Under the pieces are notes generated by a model. The model did not search any database. It saw only the letters and a program-made list of their open reading frames with translations, and had not been told where the DNA came from. Below, piece by piece: positions 7,301 to 15,524 of a stretch of DNA of 32,899 bases. How positions within the stretch are numbered: the stretch's first letter is position 1; the number at the start of each line of letters is the position of its first letter. The position numbers were made by a program, and so were the translations under genes. This stretch comes from Metasolibacillus sp. (GTDB lineage: Bacteria > Bacillota > Bacilli > Bacillales_A > Planococcaceae): contig NZ_JAMBIZ010000039.1 in assembly GCF_025291715.1 (NCBI RefSeq), forward strand, positions 1 to 32,899, in the 5' to 3' direction.

Positions 7301-8251
7301 ATGAAAATAAGATATCTTTTAACTGCAACAATTGTTTTATCAATTCTGTCACTTTTTATTGGGGTTATCAATATTAAGCCGACTGATTTGCTTGATTTCC
7401 AATCTGAGGAAACAAGGTTATTCCTTATAAGCCGTGTACCTAGACTTGTCGCTATTTTGCTAGCAGGCGCAGGGATGAGTATTGCTGGTTTAATTATGCA
7501 AAGCTTAAGTCGCAATAAATTCGTGTCACCAACAACAGCAGGTACACTTGATGCGACAAAATTAGGCGTGCTAGTTTCGATGATGATATTTACAAGCGCA
7601 AGCTATTTACAAAAAATATCGCTTGCTTTCATATTTGCATTAGCTGGAACGCTGCTATTTATGCAAATACTAAACCGCATTAAATTCAAAGATGCGATTT
7701 TCATTCCATTGATCGGCTTAATGTTTGGTAATATTTTATCTTCTATTACGACATTCTTTGCGTACAAAGCAAATATTATACAAAATATGTCAGCTTGGCT
7801 ACAGGGGAATTTTGCATTAATTATGAAAGGTCGTTATGAGCTTTTATACATAAGTGTACCAGTGCTAATATTAGCATACATTTATGCTAACCGCTTTACT
7901 GTTGCGGGTATGGGAGAGGACTTTGCAAAAAATTTAGGTCTATCCTATAAATTTGTTGTGAATTTAGGCTTAGTGCTAGTAGCTCTTATTTCAACAACAG
8001 TGGTGCTAACTGTCGGTATGATTCCATTCCTTGGATTAATTATTCCGAACATGGTCTCTTTATTTAAAGGAGATAATTTAGCGAAAACATTACCGCATAC
8101 GGCATTGCTTGGGATGTCATTCTTATTAATATGCGATATTTTAGGACGCGTTATTATTTATCCTTATGAAATACCGATTAGCATGACAGTCGGTGTGATT
8201 GGCAGTGCCATCTTCCTAATCATGTTGTTTAGGGGGAGAGCATATGCGTAA
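7301..8251 (+). CDS. yclN: Siderophore ABC transporter permease (YclN type)
   Basis: FecCD-family inner-membrane permease, 316 residues, one half of a heterodimeric siderophore importer. Hydrophobic helices run through the whole length. Family features include RVPRLVAILLAGAGMSIAGLIMQ at about 45-67 and the ATPase-contact loop near GMGEDFAKNLGLSYKF. Gene order permease-permease-ATPase-binding protein, the sizes, and the heterodimeric permease match Bacillus subtilis yclNOPQ, the petrobactin (catecholate) importer, and the FatCDB-type systems. GGGGA lies 6 nt before the ATG. It overlaps yclO by 8 bp. A Fur-like box in the leader suggests induction on iron starvation. Ligand identity is inferred from homology only. 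Confidence 0.88.
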   Translation: MKIRYLLTATIVLSILSLFIGVINIKPTDLLDFQSEETRLFLISRVPRLVAILLAGAGMSIAGLIMQSLSRNKFVSPTTAGTLDATKLGVLVSMMIFTSASYLQKISLAFIFALAGTLLFMQILNRIKFKDAIFIPLIGLMFGNILSSITTFFAYKANIIQNMSAWLQGNFALIMKGRYELLYISVPVLILAYIYANRFTVAGMGEDFAKNLGLSYKFVVNLGLVLVALISTTVVLTVGMIPFLGLIIPNMVSLFKGDNLAKTLPHTALLGMSFLLICDILGRVIIYPYEIPISMTVGVIGSAIFLIMLFRGRAYA

Positions 8252-9197
8252 TCGTACGAAAATGTTGGTTTTATTGGGCTTAGCGATTATAAGTGTGGCA
8301 CTTTACGTTTTTTATCAACTAAATGGAAATTATCATTATGCATTTCCACGCCGCCTTGTGAAAGTATGTGCTATGGCATTAACAGGTGTTGCCATTGCCT
8401 ATTCGACTGTTGTCTTCCAAACAATTACACATAATCGTATTTTAACACCGAGTGTAATGGGGCTTGATGCACTTTATATGATGGTGCAAACAATCATTTT
8501 TTTCCTTTTTGGCTCTGTTTCAATTTTTGTGTTAAATGCGTATGTTAACTTTTTGACAGCAACGGCAGCAATGATTTTATTTGCAATGATTTTCTATCGC
8601 TTGCTATTTAAAGAAGGTAAGCGCCCAATTTATTTTTTATTATTAGTAGGGATGATTGTTGGTACATTTTTAGGTAGTGTCACAACATTCATGCAAGTAT
8701 TGATTGACCCTAATGAGTTTTTAAACTTACAAAGCAAAATGTTTGCTAGCTTTAATAATGTCAATACGAATTTAGTTTGGCTAGCAGGTATTGTTATTTT
8801 GTTAACATTTATTTATGGCTGGCGTCATATGAGACAGCTTGATGTTATGTCTCTTGGACGCGATACAGCGATTAACTTAGGTGTGCCGTATGATAAGCTT
8901 GTCCAACGTATGTTGATTATTTCTTCTATATTAATTGCTGTTTCAACTGCGCTTGTTGGACCTATCACTTTCTTCGGTTTAATCGTAGCGAATTTGTCTT
9001 ATCAATACTTTAAAACGTATAAACATTCTATATTAATTGTAGGCTCTTGTTTAATGAGCGTTGTTGCTTTAGTTGGTGGACAGTTTGTCGTAGAGCGAAT
9101 TTTTAGCTTTACAACAACATTGAGTGTGATTATAAACTTTATAGGTGGCGTATACTTTATCTACCTATTATTAAAGGAAAGTAGGTCTGCAGCATGA
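8244..9197 (+). CDS. yclO: Siderophore ABC transporter permease (YclO type)
   Basis: Second FecCD-family permease, 317 residues, partner of YclN. It has about 9-10 hydrophobic helices and a helix-rich FFGLIVANLSYQYFKTYKH segment in the position of the conserved permease loop. The ATG overlaps the end of yclN (8244-8251), with GGGGGAG upstream. Its stop TGA overlaps the yclP start in ATGA. This tight coupling shows a single transcript and equal synthesis of the two permease halves. Confidence 0.88.
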   Translation: MRNRTKMLVLLGLAIISVALYVFYQLNGNYHYAFPRRLVKVCAMALTGVAIAYSTVVFQTITHNRILTPSVMGLDALYMMVQTIIFFLFGSVSIFVLNAYVNFLTATAAMILFAMIFYRLLFKEGKRPIYFLLLVGMIVGTFLGSVTTFMQVLIDPNEFLNLQSKMFASFNNVNTNLVWLAGIVILLTFIYGWRHMRQLDVMSLGRDTAINLGVPYDKLVQRMLIISSILIAVSTALVGPITFFGLIVANLSYQYFKTYKHSILIVGSCLMSVVALVGGQFVVERIFSFTTTLSVIINFIGGVYFIYLLLKESRSAA

Positions 9198-9955
9198 TTC
9201 AAGTAAAGGAAATTACGAAATACTTTGGGAAGAAGCCAGTTGTGCAAGATGTCAGCATCGATATCGCACCACGTAAGATTACATCATTTATCGGTCCTAA
9301 TGGTGCAGGTAAATCAACCCTTTTATCAATGGTAAGCCGTTTAATGAATGCTGATACTGGCGAAGTACTACTTGATAAATCAGATGTACGTCGTTGGAAA
9401 TCAGAGGAATTTGCAAAGCGTGTATCCATTTTAAAGCAGTCTAATTTTATGAATGTTCGCTTAACGATTCGTGAACTAGTAGGCTTTGGCCGTTTTCCAT
9501 ATTCAAAAGGGCATTTAAAGCCTGAGGATGAAGTGAAAATTGATGAAGCGATTGAATACATGAATTTAGCTGATATTCAGCATAATTATTTAGATGAATT
9601 ATCTGGCGGTCAACGCCAACGTGCCTTCATCGCAATGGTTATTGCACAGGACACAGAGTACATTTTATTAGACGAACCTTTAAACAATTTGGATATGAAA
9701 CACTCTGTACAAATAATGAAAATTTTGCGTAAGCTTGTAGATGAATTAGGGAAAACGGTTATTATTGTTCTACATGATATTAACTTTGCTTCAGTTTACT
9801 CAGACTATATCGTCGCATTAAAAGATGGGCGAGTAGTCAAAAATGGTCCAACACAGGACATTATTAATTCAATTGCATTAAAAGAAATTTATGATATGGA
9901 CATCCCCGTTCAAGAACAGAATGGTTGTCGCATTTGCGTATATTTTAATTCATAA
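9194..9955 (+). CDS. yclP: Siderophore ABC transporter ATP-binding protein (YclP type)
   Basis: Cytoplasmic ATPase that powers the YclN-YclO channel, 253 residues. Walker A is G34PNGAGKST42, the Q-loop region follows SILKQSNF, the ABC signature is LSGGQRQRAF, Walker B is ILLDEPLNNLD and the switch His is in VLHDINF. The ATG overlaps the yclO stop. The gap to yclQ is 20 bp. Family assignment is clear; the specific siderophore is inferred from the operon. Confidence 0.92.
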   Translation: MIQVKEITKYFGKKPVVQDVSIDIAPRKITSFIGPNGAGKSTLLSMVSRLMNADTGEVLLDKSDVRRWKSEEFAKRVSILKQSNFMNVRLTIRELVGFGRFPYSKGHLKPEDEVKIDEAIEYMNLADIQHNYLDELSGGQRQRAFIAMVIAQDTEYILLDEPLNNLDMKHSVQIMKILRKLVDELGKTVIIVLHDINFASVYSDYIVALKDGRVVKNGPTQDIINSIALKEIYDMDIPVQEQNGCRICVYFNS

Positions 9956-9975
9956 AAATGGAGGAATATTTCAAA

Positions 9976-10992
9976 ATGAAAAACTGGAAATTACTTACTT
10001 TGTTAATGGCTATGATGCTGTTAGTATTAGCAGCTTGTGGTTCAAAGGATAAAGAAGAAGGAACAGCTTCAACAGAAGGTGAAGGTCAACAAGAGGAAAA
10101 TAAAACTGAAGAAGCAGCATATTCAGTAACAATCCCAGGTAGCACAATCGAAGGTCGCGATGGTAACACAGTATTTGAAGAAGTAACACTTGATAAAAAA
10201 CCAGAAAAAGTAGTTGTATTTGACAATGGTTTCCTTGATACTTTAGATGCTTTAGGTGTAGAAGTAACAGCAGTAGTTCAAGGTTCTATGCCAGCATATT
10301 TAAGCAAATTTGAAGACTCTAAATATGAAAATGCAGGTACTTTATTCGAGCCAGATTATGAAAAATTATCTTCAATTCAACCAGATATCATTTTCATCTC
10401 TGGTCGTGCAGCAGCAGCATACGCAGAGCTTTCTAAAATTGCACCAACTGTTTATGTAGGTGTTGATAACAAAAACTTCTTAGAGTCATTTAAAGCGAAT
10501 GTTGAATTAGCAGGTAAAATTTTTGACAAAGAACAAGAAGCAGCAGATGCATTTGCTGCATATCAAGCAAAAGTAGATGAAGTAAAAGCTGCAACAGGTG
10601 CTTCTGAAGAAAAAGCATTAGTTGTTTTAGGTAGCGAAGGTGCGTTATCTGCATATGGTAGCGGTTCACGTTTTGGCGTAGTACATGATGTATTTGGTGC
10701 AAAACAAGCTGATGACAAGATCGAAGCTTCAACACATGGTATGGAAGCATCATTTGAATATGTACTTGATGTAAACCCAGATATTTTATTTGTAGTTGAC
10801 CGTGATGCAGTTGTAAATGAAAACGGCGAATCAGGTACAAAAGGTGCAATCGAAAATGAAATCGTTAGTGGTACGAATGCTGTGAAAAACGGCAAAGTAT
10901 TCTACTTAAATCCAGAAACTTGGTACTTATCAGGTGGCGGTTTACAATCAGAAACTTCAAAAGCTGAAGATGTGTTAAAGGCATATAAATAA
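9976..10992 (+). CDS. yclQ: Siderophore-binding lipoprotein (YclQ/FatB type)
   Basis: Extracellular substrate-binding lipoprotein of the importer, 338 residues. A lipoprotein signal ends in the lipobox LAAC with Cys21, followed by an acidic Ser/Glu-rich linker. The periplasmic-binding domain starts near KKPEKVVVFDNGFLDTLDALGV and contains the typical PDIIFISGR and NPDILFVVDRDA segments. The start is the ATG at 9976: GGAGG at 9960-9964 precedes it, and the upstream ATG at 9958 overlaps that site and would spoil the signal peptide. It closes the yclNOPQ block and is followed after 1 bp by hmoA. The best match in memory is to catecholate/petrobactin binders. Confidence 0.9.
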   Translation: MKNWKLLTLLMAMMLLVLAACGSKDKEEGTASTEGEGQQEENKTEEAAYSVTIPGSTIEGRDGNTVFEEVTLDKKPEKVVVFDNGFLDTLDALGVEVTAVVQGSMPAYLSKFEDSKYENAGTLFEPDYEKLSSIQPDIIFISGRAAAAYAELSKIAPTVYVGVDNKNFLESFKANVELAGKIFDKEQEAADAFAAYQAKVDEVKAATGASEEKALVVLGSEGALSAYGSGSRFGVVHDVFGAKQADDKIEASTHGMEASFEYVLDVNPDILFVVDRDAVVNENGESGTKGAIENEIVSGTNAVKNGKVFYLNPETWYLSGGGLQSETSKAEDVLKAYK

Positions 10993-10993
10993 T

Positions 10994-11308
10994 ATGTTTG
11001 TACAAATCAAACGTATCGTAGTCACTGAAGGAAATTCAGAAAAGATTGTAGAACGCTTTGGTTCAAAGTCAGGAGAGCCTTCTCTATTAGAAAGACAGCC
11101 AGGCTTTTTAGATAAACAAGTATTAGTAAAAAAGGTTCGCCGTGGTGATGAAGAAGTGCTAGTCATGGTTCGTTGGGAATCAGAGGAAGCATGGAAAAAC
11201 TGGGAGAAGAGCCCTGAGCACATCGCTGGTCATAAAGCGAGTGCTGGTCAGCCTAAACCAGAGTTCGTTATCGAAAGTGGACAAGAAGTATATTATGTAA
11301 AAGGTTAA
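10994..11308 (+). CDS. hmoA: Haem-degrading monooxygenase family protein (IsdG/HmoA type)
   Basis: A 104-residue ABM-fold (antibiotic biosynthesis monooxygenase) protein of the IsdG/HmoA group, which opens haem and frees iron in the cytoplasm. Aligned to S. aureus IsdG, Trp70 and His80 (in AWKNWEKSPEHIAGHK) match the catalytic Trp and proximal His. The position of IsdG Asn7 reads Lys6, as I believe it does in HmoA-like Bacillus proteins. It starts 1 bp after the yclQ stop with only AAAGG about 14 nt upstream, so translation is probably coupled. A strong terminator follows. Its place in a Fur-type siderophore operon supports an iron-release role. Haem turnover has not been shown for this protein. 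Confidence 0.82.
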   Translation: MFVQIKRIVVTEGNSEKIVERFGSKSGEPSLLERQPGFLDKQVLVKKVRRGDEEVLVMVRWESEEAWKNWEKSPEHIAGHKASAGQPKPEFVIESGQEVYYVKG

Positions 11309-11314
11309 AAATGT

Positions 11315-11345
11315 GCGTTCGAAAGAAATTTCGAACGCCTTTTTT
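11315..11345 (+). terminator. terminator of the yclNOPQ-hmoA operon
   Basis: Arms GCGTTCGAAA (11315-11324) and TTTCGAACGC (11329-11338), GAAA loop, then C and six T. Confidence 0.9.
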
Positions 11346-11396
11346 GTAGGCGAAAATCATGCTTCGTTCATCATAATAAGGAAAAGGGGAGTTCAG

Positions 11397-12137
11397 ATGA
11401 ATTTTGATATAACATCAGCACATACAAATTATACGTATCATATTAATGTTTACGTACCAGAGGTGGATATGCCAGAGGAAGGATTTTCGGTTGTTTACGT
11501 ATTGGATGGCTCTTCGTATTTTCATTTTGTAAAAGAAATTGTTCGTTTACAAAGTATCAATGCAGCAAAAACGGAAGTGTTTCCTTCGATTATCGTTGGA
11601 GTTGGTCATGGTGAGGATATGCGAATGCGCCGGTTTTATGATTTTACTGCACCAGCAGAGAGCTATGTTTATCCAGAGAAATTTAGGGGAGCATTTGATG
11701 GGCAGCATGGTGGTGCAGCGGACTTCAGTCGTTTTTTAGAGGAAGAATTGAAGCCAATTATTCAAGCGGATTATCCAGTAAATAAAAGCAAAGAAATATT
11801 ATTTGGACATTCTTTAGGAGGCTATTTCGCACTTTGGCAATTGTTTAATGCACCAGCTAGCTATTATAAATACATTGCGATTAGCCCGTCTATTTGGTGG
11901 AATGAGCATGAATTATTCCAATATGCAGATGCATTTTTAGCAAAATATAGCGAGCTACCAGCTAAATTATTTACAGGTGCTGGTAGTCTGGAAGAATTTA
12001 TGGTCGATGATGCACAGAAGATGGCACAGCAATTAAGCGCAGTAATGGATACGGCATTTTATGTTGCTCCGGATGAAAATCACGGATCGGTTGTGCCAAC
12101 GATTATGAGTCGTGCCTTACGCTTTGTGAATAATTAA
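11397..12137 (+). CDS. Alpha/beta hydrolase, esterase-D / siderophore trilactone esterase-like
   Basis: A 246-residue esterase of the PF00756 (esterase D / Fes / IroE / BesA) group, which includes enzymes that cut ferric catecholate trilactones to release iron. The nucleophile elbow is G137HSLGG with Ser139, and His229 in DENHGS fits the catalytic His. VVYVLDGSSYF near residue 33 is the family's N-terminal strand. No signal peptide is seen, so it acts in the cytoplasm. The start is the ATG at 11397 after AAAAGGGGAG; a longer reading from 11313 would begin inside the upstream terminator. I see no convincing promoter of its own, so read-through from the ycl operon is possible. Petrobactin has no ester bonds, so the presence of this gene hints that a trilactone siderophore is also used, or that it has another ester substrate. 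Confidence 0.8.
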   Translation: MNFDITSAHTNYTYHINVYVPEVDMPEEGFSVVYVLDGSSYFHFVKEIVRLQSINAAKTEVFPSIIVGVGHGEDMRMRRFYDFTAPAESYVYPEKFRGAFDGQHGGAADFSRFLEEELKPIIQADYPVNKSKEILFGHSLGGYFALWQLFNAPASYYKYIAISPSIWWNEHELFQYADAFLAKYSELPAKLFTGAGSLEEFMVDDAQKMAQQLSAVMDTAFYVAPDENHGSVVPTIMSRALRFVNN

Positions 12138-12185
12138 AAAAACGCTTGAAATCAAAGTAGCAAACTTGATTTCAAGCGTTTTTGT
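12138..12185. terminator. bidirectional terminator, esterase and fumC
   Basis: Arms AACGCTTGAAATCAA (12141-12155) and TTGATTTCAAGCGTT (12166-12180), flanked by A-runs on the left and T-runs on the right. It serves the esterase on + and, across the tandem repeat, fumC on -. Confidence 0.9.
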
Positions 12186-12190
12186 TTTTG

Positions 12191-12295
12191 CGTGCGAAAT
12201 GGAGCTTTTAATGTGCGAAAAGCGCATTTGAACGTGCAGATTTAGACTCTTTGCATGCGAAATACTACTTCTTACGTGCAATTCATTACCTTTAG
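12191..12295. repeat. five degenerate 21-bp tandem units
   Basis: Five consecutive 21-bp units begin at 12191, 12212, 12233, 12254 and 12275. Each opens with a YRTGC core (CGTGCG, TGTGCG, CGTGCA, CATGCG, CGTGCA), runs through an A-rich stretch and mostly ends in a T-rich tract. The array occupies the whole space between the bidirectional terminator and the fumC stop, and lies in the fumC 3' untranslated region. Period is exact, sequence identity is low. Confidence 0.65.
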
Positions 12296-12296
12296 C

Positions 12297-13688
12297 CTAT
12301 TTCACATTCGGATAGATCATCGTTTTCGGGTCGACATATTGCTCAAATTGTTCCTCTGTTAATAAGTCGGTTGCAATCGCAGCCGCCTTTAATGTCGTGC
12401 CTTCCTTATGAGCTTTTTTCGCAATTTTCGCAGCGTTTTCATAGCCGATATAAGGATTTAATGCTGTTACGAGCATCAGTGAGTTTTCTAAATTATGTTG
12501 CAGTACCTCTAAGTTTGGCTCAATGCCTTCTGCGCAATGATTGTTAAAGGATTTCATTGCATCTGCTAGTAGCTGCGTAGATTGTAGGAAGTTATATAAA
12601 ATAACTGGTTTAAAGACGTTTAACTCAAAATTCCCTTGTGAGGCAGCAAAGGCGATTGTTGCGTCATTGCCAACAACTTGTGTGACAACCATTGTTAATG
12701 CCTCACTTTGTGTTGGATTGACTTTACCAGGCATAATCGATGAGCCAGGCTCGTTTTCTGGAATCGTAATTTCTCCAATACCTGAGCGAGGTCCACTTGC
12801 TAGCCAGCGTACATCGTTGGCGATTTTCATTAAATCGACAGCTAGTGCCTTTAATGCGCCATGTGCAACAACAGCCTCGTCATGGCTCGTTAATGCATGA
12901 AATTTATTCGGTGCTGATATGAACGCTTTATTCGTTAATTGGCTAATTTCTGCTGCTACACGTTCGCCGAATTCAGGGTGTGCATTAATTCCTGTACCAA
13001 CAGCTGTACCGCCAATTGCTAGCTCTTTCATATATTCAATATTGTGCTGAATCATGCGTTCAGATTTCTCAAGCATGGCAACCCAGCCGCTGATTTCTTG
13101 ACCTAGTGTTAAAGGTGTAGCATCTTGTAAATGTGTACGTCCAATTTTAATGATGTCTTTAAATTGCTCTGCTTTATTTGCAAGTGTCTCCTTTAAAAGA
13201 CGTAAGCGAGGTAATAAATAATCCTCTACCTTCAAGACAGCTGCGATATGCAATGCTGTTGGAAACGTGTCATTCGAGCTTTGTGATTTATTGACATCGT
13301 CATTTGGATGGATAATAGCTCCTTCGCCAACTTCTTGCAAAATCTGGTTTGCTCGGTTAGCAATCACTTCATTGACATTCATATTTGTTTGTGTACCACT
13401 ACCTGTTTGCCATACAACAAGAGGGAATTGGTCATCCCATTGCCCATATAAAATTTCGTCAGCTACTTGCCGAATCATTTGAGCTTTTACAGGAGAGAGC
13501 TTACCTAGCTGCTCGTTGACAATCGCCGCGCTTTTTTTCAAAATCGTCATAGCCTGAATAAGCTCAATCGGCATTTGCTCTGAGCCGATTTGGAAATTCT
13601 CCTTGCTGCGCTGTGTTTGTGCACCCCATAATTTATTAGCAGGTACTTTAATTTCACCCATTGTATCCTTTTCAATACGATATTCCAT
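12297..13688 (-). CDS. fumC: Class II fumarate hydratase
   Basis: Iron-independent fumarase that interconverts fumarate and L-malate in the TCA cycle, a cytoplasmic homotetramer. The 463 residues are standard. The lyase signature [11 protein letters not shown] is present, with [11 protein letters not shown] and [19 protein letters not shown] in the active-site regions. The ATG is preceded by AAAGGAG at a spacing of about 10 nt. It begins 52 bp after the stop of the iron-complex binding protein, in the same direction, with no visible terminator and no good promoter in the gap. Co-transcription with the Fur-controlled transporter is therefore plausible. It ends at TAG just before a 21-bp tandem array and a shared terminator. 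Confidence 0.95.
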   Translation of the reverse strand: MEYRIEKDTMGEIKVPANKLWGAQTQRSKENFQIGSEQMPIELIQAMTILKKSAAIVNEQLGKLSPVKAQMIRQVADEILYGQWDDQFPLVVWQTGSGTQTNMNVNEVIANRANQILQEVGEGAIIHPNDDVNKSQSSNDTFPTALHIAAVLKVEDYLLPRLRLLKETLANKAEQFKDIIKIGRTHLQDATPLTLGQEISGWVAMLEKSERMIQHNIEYMKELAIGGTAVGTGINAHPEFGERVAAEISQLTNKAFISAPNKFHALTSHDEAVVAHGALKALAVDLMKIANDVRWLASGPRSGIGEITIPENEPGSSIMPGKVNPTQSEALTMVVTQVVGNDATIAFAASQGNFELNVFKPVILYNFLQSTQLLADAMKSFNNHCAEGIEPNLEVLQHNLENSLMLVTALNPYIGYENAAKIAKKAHKEGTTLKAAAIATDLLTEEQFEQYVDPKTMIYPNVK

Positions 13689-13740
13689 TTGAAAACCACT
13701 CCTTTATCATTAGTTTTCCCTATTATTTTAGGAGGAAACA

Positions 13741-14751
13741 TTATTTAAATAATTCAGGGTACATTTCTTTCGCTAATATTTCCATCCCGTCGATTGTGTT
13801 GTAGCCATAGCCGAATAAATAATTATAATCAACGATATAAATTTCCTTGTTTTTAATTGCTTTCATACTTGACAGCTTAGGGTTTTCATAAATTGCATCG
13901 TGTACATGGGATAAGTCTGAGCCATCAAAGTTCGGTAAAATTAATACATCTGGGTCTGTAGAAATGAGCGTTTCAAGACTTACGTCACCAGTTACATCTT
14001 TAAATACATTATCTAGCTTTACCATATTAAAAGCGTCATGGAAAAATGATTCCCCATGTGCTGACCAAACATATAAGTCCTTAGGGTCATTTGTATGCAA
14101 GTAGGCAAATGTTTTATTTTCTGTAATGCTCTCTAAACCTCTTGCAATGGCCTCTTCTTTTGCTTTTAATTCATCAATAAAGCTTTGTGCTTTATCTTGT
14201 ACGCTGAAAATATGGCCAAGATTTTCAATGTCCTTGTAAACAGAGTCGTATGTACCACCTGTGACAGACGATTCTAATACATATGTTTTCACGCCCATTT
14301 CATTTAATGAGTCAACTGTACCAACGCCCCAATCGGCATTGTCAAACAGTCCACCTCGACCATATACTAAATCAGGGTTTGTACCAAGGGTTACCTCTTT
14401 ACCAACATATTCAGAGCTTAAAATTGGCAGTTTCGCATAGTCTTCAGCAACTGTAGGATCTGGTGCTCCGAAATCTGCGCCAACCCCAACGATTTTATCG
14501 CCAAGTCCTAAATGTAGCAATAGCTCCGCAGCAGGGCGTGTATTCGCCATAATGCGTTTTGGTGCTTTATCAAATACTTGCTCCTTCTTCGTCCATTCGC
14601 TTCCACCTTCAGCCTTTGCGAAGTTTTCGATTGTTAGAGGATAATGTGCTTCACTTACTTTTTCCTCTGTTTTCTTATCTGATGAATTGCCGCAAGCTGC
14701 TAGCAATAGCATTGTCGCTAAACCGATACCAAGTAATGTTTTCTTTTTCAT
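13741..14751 (-). CDS. Iron-complex ABC transporter substrate-binding lipoprotein
   Basis: A 336-residue extracellular lipoprotein of the PF01497 (FecB/BtuF/FhuD) group that delivers an iron complex to the adjacent permease. The signal ends in LLAAC with Cys20, then a Ser/Lys/Glu linker. The binding lobes start at KAPKRIMANTRPAAELLLHLGLGDKIVGV; the second lobe carries DPDVLILPNF. The start is the ATG at 14751, overlapping the ATPase stop in ATGA and preceded by AGGAGGA; a longer reading to 14817 is rejected because it lies within the ATPase gene and lacks a signal sequence. Third gene of the permease-ATPase-binding-protein operon. Ligand is unknown; the Fur box implies an iron siderophore or iron chelate rather than vitamin B12. 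Confidence 0.88.
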   Translation of the reverse strand: MKKKTLLGIGLATMLLLAACGNSSDKKTEEKVSEAHYPLTIENFAKAEGGSEWTKKEQVFDKAPKRIMANTRPAAELLLHLGLGDKIVGVGADFGAPDPTVAEDYAKLPILSSEYVGKEVTLGTNPDLVYGRGGLFDNADWGVGTVDSLNEMGVKTYVLESSVTGGTYDSVYKDIENLGHIFSVQDKAQSFIDELKAKEEAIARGLESITENKTFAYLHTNDPKDLYVWSAHGESFFHDAFNMVKLDNVFKDVTGDVSLETLISTDPDVLILPNFDGSDLSHVHDAIYENPKLSSMKAIKNKEIYIVDYNYLFGYGYNTIDGMEILAKEMYPELFK

Positions 14752-15521
14752 AATGATCCTCCTAAGCCATAAGCAAATCCTAATCCGTTTGTCACAGGAT
14801 TGATGTACGTTTGGCATTTTATTTGATATAAAGCTTCAATTGTAGCTGGTGTTAATACTTCAGTTGGTGTACCATGTGCATAGATTTCACCATCTTTGAC
14901 TGCGTATATGTAATTACAGTAATGTGCAGCCATTTCTAAATCATGAAGGGCAGCAAGCACGCCGATATTTAATTCCTTTACACAGGATAGTATTTCGATT
15001 TGATAACGAATATCTAAGTGATTCGTCGGTTCGTCTAAAATCATAAATTTAGGCTGCTGAGCAATTGTTCGTGCTAAAATAACACGCTGCTTTTCACCAC
15101 CTGATAAGGATAGAAAGCTGCGTTCTTTATAGGATTGCAAATTTGTACGTGCCAATGCCTCTTCTACAATTTCATAATCTTTCCTCGTATCCGATTCGAG
15201 CATTTTTTTATGTGGTGTTCTGCCTAACATAACCATTTGGTGGACAGATAAATCGAAGTGCATTTCATTAAATTGTCCAACGACACCTAGCTGCTGTGAA
15301 ACCTTTTTTTCAGGTGATTTCAACACATTTAAATCATCTAAAAAAACAGTTCCTTGCTTTGGCGTTAAGCTTTTATAAATGCTTTTTAGCAAGGTGGATT
15401 TCCCACAGCCGTTTGGACCAATTAAGCCGACGAATTGCTTCTTTTTCACAAGGACAGAAACGTTTTTGACAATGTCCTTTTTTCCAAATGTAACGGCAAT
15501 GTTTTGTGCTGTTAGTTCCAT
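14748..15521 (-). CDS. Iron-complex ABC transporter ATP-binding protein
   Basis: A 257-residue cytoplasmic ATPase of the FhuC/FecE/BtuD type. Walker A is G35PNGCGKST43, the signature is LSGGEKQR, Walker B is FMILDEPTNHLD and the switch His is in ALHDLEM. GGAGGG lies just upstream of the ATG; the gene begins 3 bp after the permease stop and overlaps the binding-protein start by 4 bp. It would drive a homodimer of the single adjacent permease. Confidence 0.92.
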   Translation of the reverse strand: MELTAQNIAVTFGKKDIVKNVSVLVKKKQFVGLIGPNGCGKSTLLKSIYKSLTPKQGTVFLDDLNVLKSPEKKVSQQLGVVGQFNEMHFDLSVHQMVMLGRTPHKKMLESDTRKDYEIVEEALARTNLQSYKERSFLSLSGGEKQRVILARTIAQQPKFMILDEPTNHLDIRYQIEILSCVKELNIGVLAALHDLEMAAHYCNYIYAVKDGEIYAHGTPTEVLTPATIEALYQIKCQTYINPVTNGLGFAYGLGGSL

Positions 15522-15524
15522 CGT

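Noticed and set aside
10490-10895. Long leftward frames antisense to yclQ
   Set aside because: Low-complexity Leu/His-rich or Ser/Thr-rich translations caused by the codon usage of yclQ; no ribosome binding site or family resemblance.
11313-11396. N-terminal extension of the esterase
   Set aside because: It would start inside the terminator hairpin of the previous operon; the ATG at 11397 has a good ribosome binding site and gives the normal family N-terminus.
12191-12295. CRISPR array interpretation of the 21-bp repeats
   Set aside because: No identical repeats alternate with unique spacers and no cas genes are present; units are contiguous and degenerate.
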